A stretch of DNA of 64,000 bases from Bacillota bacterium (GCA_030540195.1 JAUNWT010000003.1:28099-92098); one strand, 5' to 3'; positions 1-8,788 are shown, numbered from the stretch's first letter. The notes: generated by a model from the letters alone, not told the origin. Made by a program: numbers and translations.

Positions 1-1361
1 AATGTTAAATAAGTTGTAGGATCACCATAGTCAGGTCCCCAACGAGTTACTGATAAATCGAAATCTCCATTTTTTTGTTTGTTGTAGATACGATCTTGTT
101 TAGTAGTAGCAACCATTTCAATGTTTAATCCTTTTAAACTAGAGAAAGCATTTTGTAAATAAGTTGCGAATACATCCATTGGTGATTCATCTGTACCATA
201 AGTTAATCTTAAAGTAATTTCAGATTTTCCTAATTCTTTTAATCCTTCATCTAATGCAGCTTGAGCAGCTTTTTTATCATATGAAGTATAAGTATCTGCT
301 TCATCTCGGAAATCTTTTCCTTCTGGAGAAATTGATAATCCTTGAGGTACGAAGCCTTTAGCAACTTGTGAACCATCTTTTAAGACGTTTTCACATAAGT
401 CTTTTCTATTAATTGCAAGTGAGATTGCTTTTCTTACATTTAAGTTAGCTAAATCACTGTTTTGGAAGTTTACTGAAATATAGAATAAATAACCTTCATT
501 AATTTGTTTAAATGAATCATCTTTTTTGTATTTATCAACTAAGTCTGAGTTGATTGGTGCGAAATCAGTTTCACCTGCTTCAAATGATTGAGCGGCAACT
601 TTTGGTTCTTGAACTAATTTCATAACTAATTTGTCAATTTTAACATCTTTAGCAGCGTAGAATTTGTCATTTTTTTCGAATTCAGCTACTGAACCTGGTT
701 CCCAGTTTGTCATAACAAAAGCACCATTTGATAAGATTGTATCAGCACTCTTACCATATTTGTCACCTTGTTTTTCACAGAATTTTTCATTGATTGGATA
801 GAAACATGGGAATGACATTAATTCATCAAAGAATGAAACACGAGTAGTTGTAGTAACTTCTAATGTTTTGTCATCTACAGCTTTTACACCTAAAGCATTT
901 AAATCATCATCAGTTAAATCTTGTTCTGCATCGATTTTGTCTGATAATTCTTGTGCACCTGCGATGTTAGCAATTCCATCACAGAACATGTAATAATAGT
1001 TTCCTTTCTTTTTGAAGATTCTTTGCCATGCATAAACGAAATCGTTTGCAGTAACAGGATCTCCGTTAGACCATTTAGCATCTCTTAATTTATAAGTGTG
1101 TGTTAAACCGTCTTCTGAAACTTCTGAAGATTTAGCAATACCATATGTAGTAGTACCATCTTTAGCAGGTTTCATAAGCCCATCAATAATTGCATGTAAT
1201 GCAGTAAATGAGCATCCGTCTTCGGCATCAGATGAGTCTAAGTTCTTAATATCTAATTCACTTGAATAAGTGTAAATAGATGAGTCATCACCAGATCCCC
1301 CACACCCAGCAAGAGTTAGAGCCATCATAGCACAAAGTACCATAGATAATAATTTTTTCAT
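1..1361 (-). CDS. Oligopeptide ABC transporter substrate-binding lipoprotein, paralogue 1 (3' end cut by window)
   Basis: Peptide-binding lipoprotein of the OppA/DppA family (SBP_bac_5), expected to sit outside the membrane and deliver peptides to an Opp-type permease. About 453 residues are visible; the C-terminus lies beyond base 1. It begins with Lys-Lys, a hydrophobic stretch and an LAGC lipobox with Cys20. The start at 1359-1361 follows a purine-rich ribosome site (AAGGGAAGAG). It is the last of four tandem paralogues on this strand and shares a 645-bp identical block with the next copy upstream. No permease or ATPase gene is in view, so the partner transporter is encoded elsewhere or beyond the left edge. 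Substrate preference cannot be read from the sequence. Confidence 0.93.
   Translation of the reverse strand, partial: MKKLLSMVLCAMMALTLAGCGGSGDDSSIYTYSSELDIKNLDSSDAEDGCSFTALHAIIDGLMKPAKDGTTTYGIAKSSEVSEDGLTHTYKLRDAKWSNGDPVTANDFVYAWQRIFKKKGNYYYMFCDGIANIAGAQELSDKIDAEQDLTDDDLNALGVKAVDDKTLEVTTTTRVSFFDELMSFPCFYPINEKFCEKQGDKYGKSADTILSNGAFVMTNWEPGSVAEFEKNDKFYAAKDVKIDKLVMKLVQEPKVAAQSFEAGETDFAPINSDLVDKYKKDDSFKQINEGYLFYISVNFQNSDLANLNVRKAISLAINRKDLCENVLKDGSQVAKGFVPQGLSISPEGKDFRDEADTYTSYDKKAAQAALDEGLKELGKSEITLRLTYGTDESPMDVFATYLQNAFSSLKGLNIEMVATTKQDRIYNKQKNGDFDLSVTRWGPDYGDPTTYLT
207..851. repeat. 645-bp block identical to 2130-2774 (opp paralogues 1 and 2)
   Basis: Read base by base with an offset of 1923, I find no difference between 207-851 and 2130-2774. 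Just outside both ends the two genes diverge (differences at 204 and 206, and at 852), and their 5' ends and promoters are clearly different. That sharply bounded identity is what gene conversion or a recent unequal exchange between tandem genes leaves. Confidence 0.85.
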
Positions 1362-1389
1362 TTTTTCTCTTCCCTTCTATAAATCGCCT

Positions 1390-1483
1390 TTGTATACATT
1401 AATACGCATACAATAAAATTTATGCTTTAATATTAGTACAATGCGATATAGAAGTCAATAAAAAAGACGAACTTTGTATACAA
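1390..1483 (-). promoter_or_regulatory. Promoter of opp paralogue 1 with two TTGTATACAA-type operators
   Basis: Reading the minus strand: palindrome TTGTATACAA (1474-1483), 15 bp, -35 TTGACT (1453-1458), 17 bp, -10 TAATAT (1430-1435), then a second near-perfect copy (ttgtatacat on the plus strand, 1390-1399). The centres of the two palindromes are 84 bp apart. The upstream spacing is the same as in paralogues 2 and 3. Confidence 0.75.
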
Positions 1484-1620
1484 AATTGTATTATTGTTTA
1501 TACAAAAAATCTATTTTTTAATCTACATTCAAGAATAAATTAGGATAATTGTTTTTTATACATTTCATTTTTTGGCGATATATTAATGAGAAGACAATAT
1601 ATATTTATTCTTATTTAAGA

Positions 1621-1650
1621 AGAAACACAATACCGAAATATTGTGTTTCT
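1621..1650 (-). terminator. Hairpin after opp paralogue 2
   Basis: A 12-bp perfect stem (AGAAACACAATA with its complement) and a 6-base loop lie just past the stop codon of paralogue 2. The U-run is weak, so termination may be incomplete. Between it and paralogue 1 (1362-1664) only the promoter and operators are seen. Confidence 0.6.
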
Positions 1651-1664
1651 GTTGATTTTATCGA

Positions 1665-3287
1665 CTATTTTGATACATATTGGAATGTATATGGAACACC
1701 TACAGGTCTAATTACTAAACCTTTTGCATCTTTATTTTGTAAAGTTGCAGTACCTTTTTCAAATACTGGGATGTAACATAAATCATCCATCATAATTTTT
1801 TCTGCATCAATCATTTCTTGCCAACGAGTTTTAGCATCAGATTCATTAGCAACTTTATCCATTAATGCATCTAATTCAGCATTTGAATATTTACCATAGT
1901 TATTACTATTAGAAGAAATACCCATTGTTAAATAAGTTGTAGGATCACCATAGTCAGGTCCCCAACGAGTTGTAGCTAAATCGTAATCACCATTTTTTTG
2001 TTTATTGTAGATACGATCTTGTTTAGTAGTAGCAACCATTTCTACTTTAATACCATTTAATTTGCTTAAAGCGTTTTGTAAGTAAGTAGCGAATACATCC
2101 ATTGGAGATTCATCTGTACCATAAGTAACTCTTAAAGTAATTTCAGATTTTCCTAATTCTTTTAATCCTTCATCTAATGCAGCTTGAGCAGCTTTTTTAT
2201 CATATGAAGTATAAGTATCTGCTTCATCTCGGAAATCTTTTCCTTCTGGAGAAATTGATAATCCTTGAGGTACGAAGCCTTTAGCAACTTGTGAACCATC
2301 TTTTAAGACGTTTTCACATAAGTCTTTTCTATTAATTGCAAGTGAGATTGCTTTTCTTACATTTAAGTTAGCTAAATCACTGTTTTGGAAGTTTACTGAA
2401 ATATAGAATAAATAACCTTCATTAATTTGTTTAAATGAATCATCTTTTTTGTATTTATCAACTAAGTCTGAGTTGATTGGTGCGAAATCAGTTTCACCTG
2501 CTTCAAATGATTGAGCGGCAACTTTTGGTTCTTGAACTAATTTCATAACTAATTTGTCAATTTTAACATCTTTAGCAGCGTAGAATTTGTCATTTTTTTC
2601 GAATTCAGCTACTGAACCTGGTTCCCAGTTTGTCATAACAAAAGCACCATTTGATAAGATTGTATCAGCACTCTTACCATATTTGTCACCTTGTTTTTCA
2701 CAGAATTTTTCATTGATTGGATAGAAACATGGGAATGACATTAATTCATCAAAGAATGAAACACGAGTAGTTGTTGTAACTTCTAATGTTTTATCATCGA
2801 TAGCTTTAACACCCATTGCATCTAAATCAGCATCTGTAATATCTTCTTCATTGTCAATTTTATCTGACATTTCTTGTGCCCCTACGATACTTGCAATACC
2901 ATCACAGAACATGTAGTAATATTGACCTTTCTTTTGGAAGATTCTATGCCATGCATAAACGAAATCATCTGCAGTTACAGGATCACCGTTAGCCCATTTA
3001 GCATTTTTTCTAATTTTGTAAGTATGAGTTAATCCATCATCTGAAACTTCAGAAGATGAAGCAACACCTTTTACGATATTACCTTTCTTATCTGTTTTCA
3101 TAAGCCCATCAATAACAGCATGCATTGCTGTAAATGAGCATCCGTCATCGGCATCTGATGAGTCTAAGTTTTTGATATCTAATTCACTTGAAAAAGTGTA
3201 AGTAGATGAATCTCCTCCTGAGCCCCCACAACCAGCAAGAGTTAGAGCCATCATAGCACAAAGCACCATTGATAATAGTTTTTTCAT
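1665..3287 (-). CDS. Oligopeptide ABC transporter substrate-binding lipoprotein, paralogue 2
   Basis: Complete 540-residue OppA-type extracellular peptide receptor. It opens with a signal peptide and an LAGC lipobox, Cys20 being the predicted lipidated residue, followed by a short Gly/Ser linker. The rest matches the two-lobed SBP_bac_5 fold, including the conserved stretch around NWEPGS and the region RKAISLAINRKDLC. The size is typical for the family. It is flanked by its own promoter and terminator, so although the four copies lie head to tail they look like four separate transcription units. The central 645 bp is identical to paralogue 1, while the ends differ. Peptide specificity is unknown. 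Confidence 0.95.
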   Translation of the reverse strand: MKKLLSMVLCAMMALTLAGCGGSGGDSSTYTFSSELDIKNLDSSDADDGCSFTAMHAVIDGLMKTDKKGNIVKGVASSSEVSDDGLTHTYKIRKNAKWANGDPVTADDFVYAWHRIFQKKGQYYYMFCDGIASIVGAQEMSDKIDNEEDITDADLDAMGVKAIDDKTLEVTTTTRVSFFDELMSFPCFYPINEKFCEKQGDKYGKSADTILSNGAFVMTNWEPGSVAEFEKNDKFYAAKDVKIDKLVMKLVQEPKVAAQSFEAGETDFAPINSDLVDKYKKDDSFKQINEGYLFYISVNFQNSDLANLNVRKAISLAINRKDLCENVLKDGSQVAKGFVPQGLSISPEGKDFRDEADTYTSYDKKAAQAALDEGLKELGKSEITLRVTYGTDESPMDVFATYLQNALSKLNGIKVEMVATTKQDRIYNKQKNGDYDLATTRWGPDYGDPTTYLTMGISSNSNNYGKYSNAELDALMDKVANESDAKTRWQEMIDAEKIMMDDLCYIPVFEKGTATLQNKDAKGLVIRPVGVPYTFQYVSK

Positions 3288-3321
3288 ATTCTCTCTTCCC
3301 TTCTTAAATTATCTTTTGTGC

Positions 3322-3419
3322 AATAAATCGACAAGTTGTATACAATTTATCGATTTATTAACTTCATGATAGAAGAATTTCTTCCGAAAGTCAATAGATT
3401 TTTGTATATTTGTATACAA
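3322..3419 (-). promoter_or_regulatory. Promoter of opp paralogue 2 with two TTGTATACAA operators
   Basis: Minus-strand order: TTGTATACAA (3410-3419), 15 bp, -35 TTGACT (3389-3394), 17 bp, -10 TATCAT (3366-3371), 20 bp, TTGTATACAA (3336-3345). The downstream palindrome is nested in a larger inverted repeat with arms AATAAATCGA (3322-3331) and TCGATTTATT (3350-3359). Operator centres are 74 bp apart, one helical turn less than in paralogue 1. Confidence 0.78.
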
Positions 3420-3457
3420 TATATTTAATAATTTTATTACTGTGATAATTTTTATGC

Positions 3458-3487
3458 AAAAAAGCGTATATGTTTTACTATATACGC
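3458..3487 (-). terminator. Terminator of opp paralogue 3
   Basis: Stem GCGTATAT pairs with ATATACGC across an 8-base loop and is followed by six U residues on the minus strand, right after the stop codon of paralogue 3. Confidence 0.8.
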
Positions 3488-3498
3488 CTTAATAACTT

Positions 3499-5127
3499 TT
3501 ATTCAGTTTTTTCTACATACTCAAACGAAATTGTTCGACATGGTTTGATTACAAGATTTTTAACCTTTGGATTTTGTAATGTTGCTGCTCCTTTTTCAAA
3601 AACAGGAATATAGGCATAGTCTTCTAATAAGATTTTTTCAGCATCTTTCATTTCATGCCAACGCTTATTCACATCTGATTCAACACCAACTTGATCGACA
3701 AGGTTGTCATATTCACTATTAGACCATTTTCCATAGTTGTTACTATTTGTAGATAATGCAATTGTTAAATAAGTCGTAGGATCACCATAATCAGGTCCCC
3801 AACGTGTTACTGCCAAATCAAAATCTCCATTTTTTTGTTTATTGTAGATACGATCTTGTTTAGTAGTAGCAACCATTTCTACTTTAATACCATCTAATTT
3901 ACTTAAAGCATTTTGTAAGTAAGTTGCAAATACATCCATTGGAGATTCATCTGTACCGTAAGTAATTCTTAATGTAATTTGATTTTTTCCTAATTCTTTT
4001 AATCCTTCATCTAATGCAGCTTGTGCAGCTTTTTTATCATAAGATGTAAAATTTCCAGAATCTTTTCTAAAATCAACACCATCTGGACTTGTTGCTAGAC
4101 CAGAAGGAATAAATCCTTTTGCAACTTGTGATCCATCTTTTAAAACATTTTCGCATAGATCTTTTCTATTGATTGCAAGTGAAATTGCTTTTCTTACATT
4201 TATATTCGCTAGATCTGTATTTTTAAAATTGATAGAAATATAGAATAAGAAACCATCATAAACTTGTTTAAAAGCTTCATCATCTTTATATTTATCAACT
4301 AAATCCGAATTAATTGGTGCATAATCTGTTTCTCCTGCTTCAAAAGATTGTGCAGCAACTTTAGGTTCTTGAACTAATTTCATGATAAGTTTATTTAATT
4401 TAACATGTTTTTGATCATAATAGCTTTCATTCTTTTCAAATTCAGCGACTGAACCTGGTTCCCAGTTTGTCATTGTAAAAGCACCATTTCCTAAAATTGT
4501 TTTGGCACTTTTACCGTATTTATTTCCTTGCTTTTCACAGAATTTTTCATTAATTGGATAGAATGGTGGAAAAGCAAGGAGTTCATCTAAAAATGAAACA
4601 CGAACTGTTGTTTTTACTTCTAATGTATAATCATCTAAAGCTTTTACACCCATAGAATTTAAATCATCATCTGTAAGTTCTTCACCAGCATCTATTTTAT
4701 CTGATAATTCTTGTGCACCTTGAATGCTTGCAATGCCATCTGCAAACATGTAATAATAATTCCCTTTGTTTTTAAAGATGCGATGCCAGGCATAAACAAA
4801 ATCATTGGCTATCACAGGATCCCCATTTGACCATTTAGCATCTTTTCTAAGCTTATACGTATGGGTTAGTCCATCTTCTGAAACATCTTCACTTTTTGCA
4901 ATACCATACGTAATATTTCCTTTTTTGTCTGTTTTCATTAATCCATCAATCACCGCATGAATAGCACGTAATGAACATTGATCATCGGCATCCGATGAAT
5001 CTAAATTTTTGATATCCAATTCGCTTGAATACGTATAAGTTGATGTATCTTCTTTACTGTTGCCCCCACAACCAGCTAAAGAAAATATCATCAAAAAGCA
5101 TAGTAATAATGATACATATTTTTTCAT
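3499..5127 (-). CDS. Oligopeptide ABC transporter substrate-binding lipoprotein, paralogue 3
   Basis: OppA-family peptide-binding lipoprotein of 542 residues with a signal peptide and LAGC lipobox (Cys20). An ATG nine bases further upstream is in frame, but the GGGAG ribosome site directly abuts it; measured from the ATG at 5125-5127 the site is at a normal distance, so that start is used. It is more diverged from paralogues 1 and 2 than they are from each other but keeps the same blocks (start of the mature domain, NWEPGS, RKAISLAINRKDLC). It has its own promoter with one TTGTATACAA operator and its own terminator. Substrate not determinable. Confidence 0.94.
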   Translation of the reverse strand: MKKYVSLLLCFLMIFSLAGCGGNSKEDTSTYTYSSELDIKNLDSSDADDQCSLRAIHAVIDGLMKTDKKGNITYGIAKSEDVSEDGLTHTYKLRKDAKWSNGDPVIANDFVYAWHRIFKNKGNYYYMFADGIASIQGAQELSDKIDAGEELTDDDLNSMGVKALDDYTLEVKTTVRVSFLDELLAFPPFYPINEKFCEKQGNKYGKSAKTILGNGAFTMTNWEPGSVAEFEKNESYYDQKHVKLNKLIMKLVQEPKVAAQSFEAGETDYAPINSDLVDKYKDDEAFKQVYDGFLFYISINFKNTDLANINVRKAISLAINRKDLCENVLKDGSQVAKGFIPSGLATSPDGVDFRKDSGNFTSYDKKAAQAALDEGLKELGKNQITLRITYGTDESPMDVFATYLQNALSKLDGIKVEMVATTKQDRIYNKQKNGDFDLAVTRWGPDYGDPTTYLTIALSTNSNNYGKWSNSEYDNLVDQVGVESDVNKRWHEMKDAEKILLEDYAYIPVFEKGAATLQNPKVKNLVIKPCRTISFEYVEKTE

Positions 5128-5169
5128 AGTTCCCATCTCCCTTTATTCATATCTATTTACTATGATATA

Positions 5170-5223
5170 AAAATACGCTAACTTATCCAAGAAGTCAAAG
5201 GATATGATAAAAATTGTATACAA
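5170..5223 (-). promoter_or_regulatory. Promoter of opp paralogue 3 with one TTGTATACAA operator
   Basis: TTGTATACAA (5214-5223), 15 bp, -35 TTGACT (5193-5198), 17 bp, -10 TATTTT (5170-5175) on the minus strand. Operator, spacing and -35 sequence repeat those of paralogues 1 and 2, but I find no second operator downstream. Confidence 0.75.
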
Positions 5224-5224
5224 T

Positions 5225-5258
5225 AAAAGCATAATAGCTTTTTTACTATTATGCTTTT
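5225..5258 (-). terminator. Terminator-like hairpin after opp paralogue 4
   Basis: A 13-base arm rich in A and T (AAAGCATAATAG core) pairs with its complement around a short loop directly downstream of the paralogue 4 stop codon; the trailing U-run is short. Confidence 0.65.
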
Positions 5259-5264
5259 TATTTA

Positions 5265-6893
5265 TTATTCAGTTTTTTCAACATATTGGAAAGATAAAAC
5301 ATTACATGGTTTAATCACTAAATTTTTAACCTTAGTATTTTGTAAAGTTGCTGATCCTTTTTCAAATACCGGAATACTTCCTAAATCAGTCATCAATACT
5401 TTTTCTGCTTCTAATAATTCTTGCCAACGAACACGTACATCTGATTCTGATGCAGCTTGTGCCATATAGTTATCAAAATCACTACTTACGTATTTGCCAT
5501 AGTTATTACTATTTGTAGAAATATCAATTGTTAGGAACGTTGTAGGATCACCATAGTCAGGGCCCCAACGTGTTACCGCTAAATCATAATCCCCATTTTT
5601 TTGTTTATTATAAATACGGTCTTGTTTCGTTGTTGCTACCATTTCTACTTTAATTCCTTTTAACTTAGATAAAGAATTTTGTAAGTAAGTTGCAATCACA
5701 TCCATTGGCGATTCATCTGTGCCATACGTAATACGTAATTTAATTTCAGATTTACCTAATTCTTTTAATCCTTGATCTAAAGCTTGTTGTGCTTTTGATT
5801 GACTATAAGTAATATATGTTCCTGATTCTTCTCTAAAATCCTTTCCATCCGGACTTGTTGCTACACCTTTAGGAATAAATCCTGTTGCTGCAGAAGAACC
5901 GTCCTTTAATACTTTTTCACATAAATCTTTTCGATTAATTGAAAGTGACACTGCTTGTCTAATATTCGCATTAGCAAGATCTTCATTTTGGAAATTCACA
6001 GATAAATAATAAAGAAATCCGTCTGGAACTTGTTTAAATGATTCATCATCTTTATATTTATCTACTAAATCAGAAGTAATTGGTGCATAATCTGTTTCTC
6101 CCGCCATAAATGATTGTGCGGCAACTTTGGGATCTTGAACAAGTTTCATCACAAGTTTTTCAATCTTGACAGTTTTCGCTTCATAATAATCTTCATTCTT
6201 TTTAAATTCAGCAATAGATCCTGGTTCCCAATTTGTCATAATAAAAGCACCATTTCCTAAAATAGCTTTTGCGCTTTTACCATATTTATCCCCTTGTTTT
6301 TCACAAAACTTTTCATTAATTGGGAAAAAGCATGGAAATGCCATTAATTCATCAAAGAAAGAAACACGCACCGTTGTTTTCACTTCTAAAGTATAATCAT
6401 CTACTGCTTTTACACCCATAGAATTTAAATCGTCATCTGTAAGTTCTTCACCCGCATCAATTTTATCTGATAATTCTTGTGCTCCTTCAATACTTGCAAT
6501 TCCATCGGCAAACATATAATAATAACTTCCCTTTTTTCTAAAAATACGTTGCCATGCATAAACAAAATCATGGGCCGTCACTGGATCTCCGTTTGTCCAT
6601 TTAACATCTTTTCGAAGTTTGTAAGTATGTGTTAATCCATCTTCTGAAAGTTCTTCACTTTCAGCAACTGCATTGATGATATTTCCTTTTTTATCTGTTT
6701 TTGTAAGTCCATCAATAACTGCATGAATTGCTTTAAGTGAACATCCATCATCGGCATCTGATGAATCTAAATTTTTAATATCCAATTCACTTGAATACGT
6801 ATAAGTAGAAATGTCATCTCCACTTGATCCACCACATCCCGTTAAGGTTAAAACCATTAAACAACATAAAAGTAATGATAGTATTTTCTTCAT
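5265..6893 (-). CDS. Oligopeptide ABC transporter substrate-binding lipoprotein, paralogue 4
   Basis: OppA-family lipoprotein of 542 residues, the first of the four tandem copies. The reading frame is open for 21 codons further upstream, but those codons overlap the promoter. The ATG at 6891-6893 follows AGGAGAAAGGG and starts a normal signal peptide with an LTGC lipobox (Cys20). It differs from its neighbours in the C-terminal third and carries a different control region: no TTGTATACAA, but a sequence close to a catabolite-response element. That suggests this copy answers to carbon supply rather than to the regulator of the other three. Confidence 0.94.
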   Translation of the reverse strand: MKKILSLLLCCLMVLTLTGCGGSSGDDISTYTYSSELDIKNLDSSDADDGCSLKAIHAVIDGLTKTDKKGNIINAVAESEELSEDGLTHTYKLRKDVKWTNGDPVTAHDFVYAWQRIFRKKGSYYYMFADGIASIEGAQELSDKIDAGEELTDDDLNSMGVKAVDDYTLEVKTTVRVSFFDELMAFPCFFPINEKFCEKQGDKYGKSAKAILGNGAFIMTNWEPGSIAEFKKNEDYYEAKTVKIEKLVMKLVQDPKVAAQSFMAGETDYAPITSDLVDKYKDDESFKQVPDGFLYYLSVNFQNEDLANANIRQAVSLSINRKDLCEKVLKDGSSAATGFIPKGVATSPDGKDFREESGTYITYSQSKAQQALDQGLKELGKSEIKLRITYGTDESPMDVIATYLQNSLSKLKGIKVEMVATTKQDRIYNKQKNGDYDLAVTRWGPDYGDPTTFLTIDISTNSNNYGKYVSSDFDNYMAQAASESDVRVRWQELLEAEKVLMTDLGSIPVFEKGSATLQNTKVKNLVIKPCNVLSFQYVEKTE

Positions 6894-6924
6894 ATTCCCT
6901 TTCTCCTTTTTATCTTCTCCTTTA

Positions 6925-6975
6925 ACCATAGACCTTTTTCTACACACCGTCAACAAAAATATGTATCCGCTTACA
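6925..6975 (-). promoter_or_regulatory. Promoter of opp paralogue 4 with a cre-like site
   Basis: -35 TTGACG (6948-6953), 17 bp, -10 TATGGT (6925-6930). Upstream at 6962-6975 is TGTAAGCGGATACA, one base off the CcpA consensus TGWNANCGNTNWCA. The same TGTAAGCGG core occurs before the GH16 gene and before gltB. Confidence 0.6.
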
Positions 6976-6983
6976 TTTTTATC

Positions 6984-7011
6984 AAAAAAAAGAAGTAGAT
7001 CTCTCTACTTC
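6984..7011 (-). terminator. Terminator of the ROK kinase gene
   Basis: Perfect stem GAAGTAGA with its complement and eight U residues on the minus strand, immediately after the kinase stop codon. It separates the kinase from the opp cluster. Confidence 0.88.
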
Positions 7012-7012
7012 A

Positions 7013-7888
7013 TTATTTTACTACGCTCATGGCAAGAGCTAAAGCTCCAACAACCCCTGCATTATCCCCTAATCCTGGATAAACAATATAATCTTTAATT
7101 TTATCAGTCGTTACTTCTTCTTTTTGAATATAACCATTTAAGAATTCTTGAGTATATTTATGAATCATTGGGAAAAGTTGTTTTTGATGCATAACACCAC
7201 CACCAAGAATAATTTTCTTAGGTGAAAGAGTTAAAATATAATTTGCCATTGCTTGTCCAATATAATAAGCTTCTAAATCCCATGCTGGATGATCTTCTGG
7301 AAGTTCACTTCCTTTAACTCCCCATCTTGCTTCAATGGCTGGACCAGCAGCTAAACCTTCAAAACATGTTCCATGATATGGACATTTTCCTGAATATTTG
7401 TCATCTTCTCTAACAATCATTTTCATATGTCCCATTTCAGGATGAAGTAAACCATGAACAAGTTTACCACCAACAACGGCTCCTCCACCGATTCCTGTAC
7501 CAATTGTAAGATATAGGGCACTATCTAATCCTTTGGCTGCACCAAATGTTGCTTCTCCTAAAGCAGCCCCATTGACATCTGTATCAAAAGCCATAGGAAT
7601 ATCATATCTTTCTTTTAAAGCACCCATAATATTATAGTTGTTCCATCCTGGTTTAGGTGTTGTTGTAATATATCCATAAGTTGGACTTGTAAGATCTGGA
7701 TCAATAGGTCCAAAACTTCCTACACCTAATGCTTCAATATCTTTTCCATCAAAGAATTTAAAAACATTTTCCATTGTTTTTTCAGGTGCTTCTGTAGGAA
7801 ATGATTCTCTTTCTAGAACTTCACCTTTTTCATTTCCAATACAAACTACAAATTTAGTTCCACCTGCTTCAATTGCTCCTAATTTCAT
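7013..7888 (-). CDS. ROK-family sugar kinase (fructokinase type)
   Basis: Cytoplasmic ATP-dependent hexose kinase of the ROK family, 291 residues, feeding a free sugar (most likely fructose; mannose or glucose are possible) into glycolysis as the 6-phosphate. Visible features are the N-terminal phosphate-binding loop around EAGGTK, the FDTDVNGAA motif with catalytic Asp104, the TIGTGIGGG loop, and a zinc-binding cluster with His154, Cys169, His172 and Cys175, the arrangement typical of the ScrK/GmuE group. It is a single-gene unit between a terminator on each side. No sugar transporter lies beside it, so the physiological substrate is an inference from family resemblance. Confidence 0.9.
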   Translation of the reverse strand: MKLGAIEAGGTKFVVCIGNEKGEVLERESFPTEAPEKTMENVFKFFDGKDIEALGVGSFGPIDPDLTSPTYGYITTTPKPGWNNYNIMGALKERYDIPMAFDTDVNGAALGEATFGAAKGLDSALYLTIGTGIGGGAVVGGKLVHGLLHPEMGHMKMIVREDDKYSGKCPYHGTCFEGLAAGPAIEARWGVKGSELPEDHPAWDLEAYYIGQAMANYILTLSPKKIILGGGVMHQKQLFPMIHKYTQEFLNGYIQKEEVTTDKIKDYIVYPGLGDNAGVVGALALAMSVVK

Positions 7889-7962
7889 TATTATATCTCC
7901 TTTTTTTCCTCTACTCTTATTTTAAACAACTCTCTTTACAAAGTAAATATGCAATTATAAAT

Positions 7963-8012
7963 TGAAAAAGAGTTACATGATTCAGATGATAAATCTAAAT
8001 TCATGAACTCTT
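7963..8012 (-). terminator. Terminator of pflA
   Basis: An imperfect long hairpin (AAGAGTT-CATGA arm with one bulge, plus an inner AGAT/ATCT stem) followed by a U-rich run on the minus strand, downstream of the pflA stop codon. Confidence 0.65.
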
Positions 8013-8018
8013 TTTTCA

Positions 8019-8774
8019 TTAATTATCTAAATATCTTGTATAACGATCTACATGTAGTAATCTTTTTGCATTATCTACACGTTCCTTAGTTGGAGGTTTA
8101 ATTCCTTCTAATTGATAAGGAATCTTCAATTCTTCCCATTTAAAGACACCCAAAGTATGATAAGGAAGTATTTCTACACGATAGACATTAGAAAGAGTTG
8201 AAATAAAACGATCTAGTTCAATTAAATCTTCATCATAATCACTTCTTTCAGGAACAAGTACATGTCTAATCCAAATTGGTTTATCAATTTCCGATAAATA
8301 TCTTGCCATATCTAAAATATTTTCATTACTTCTTCCTGTTAATACTTTATGTCTTTCATTATTGATTTCTTTAATATCAACAAGTAATAAATCTGTATAT
8401 TCCATCAATTCATTAAATTTAGAAATGAAAGGTTCTTCTCTGGAAAAACATCCACCACTAGTATCAATACATGTATTAATTCCTTCTTTTTTTGCCAATT
8501 TAAATAATTCTAAAACAAAGTCAATTTGCACTAAAGGTTCACCACCACTAATTGTAATGCCACCTTTTTTACCCCAATAGGTTTTATATTTCATTGCTTG
8601 TTGAAGCGCTCTTTCAGGAGTATACTCTTCATATTTTTTTGACCCCCAAGTGTCAGGATTATGACAAAACTGACAACGTAAAGGACAACCATGTAAGAAA
8701 TAAATATAACGAACTCCCGGTCCATCTACTGAACCAAAGCTTTCAATTGAATGAATTCTGCCAATTGTTTCCAT
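8019..8774 (-). CDS. pflA: Pyruvate formate-lyase activating enzyme
   Basis: Radical SAM enzyme that abstracts hydrogen from the glycyl-radical site of PflB and so switches the enzyme on in anaerobic cells. 251 residues, normal for the family. The Fe-S cluster motif CX3CX2C is at Cys30, Cys34 and Cys37 (HGCPLRCQFC), preceded by the SVDGPG segment found in PflA proteins, and the ISGGEP motif follows. The frame is open nine codons upstream, but GGAGG sits five bases before the ATG at 8772-8774, so that start is used. It follows pflB by 62 bp with a hairpin between them, consistent with co-transcription at lower level. Confidence 0.97.
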   Translation of the reverse strand: METIGRIHSIESFGSVDGPGVRYIYFLHGCPLRCQFCHNPDTWGSKKYEEYTPERALQQAMKYKTYWGKKGGITISGGEPLVQIDFVLELFKLAKKEGINTCIDTSGGCFSREEPFISKFNELMEYTDLLLVDIKEINNERHKVLTGRSNENILDMARYLSEIDKPIWIRHVLVPERSDYDEDLIELDRFISTLSNVYRVEILPYHTLGVFKWEELKIPYQLEGIKPPTKERVDNAKRLLHVDRYTRYLDN

Positions 8775-8788
8775 TTTTCCTCCGTAAC

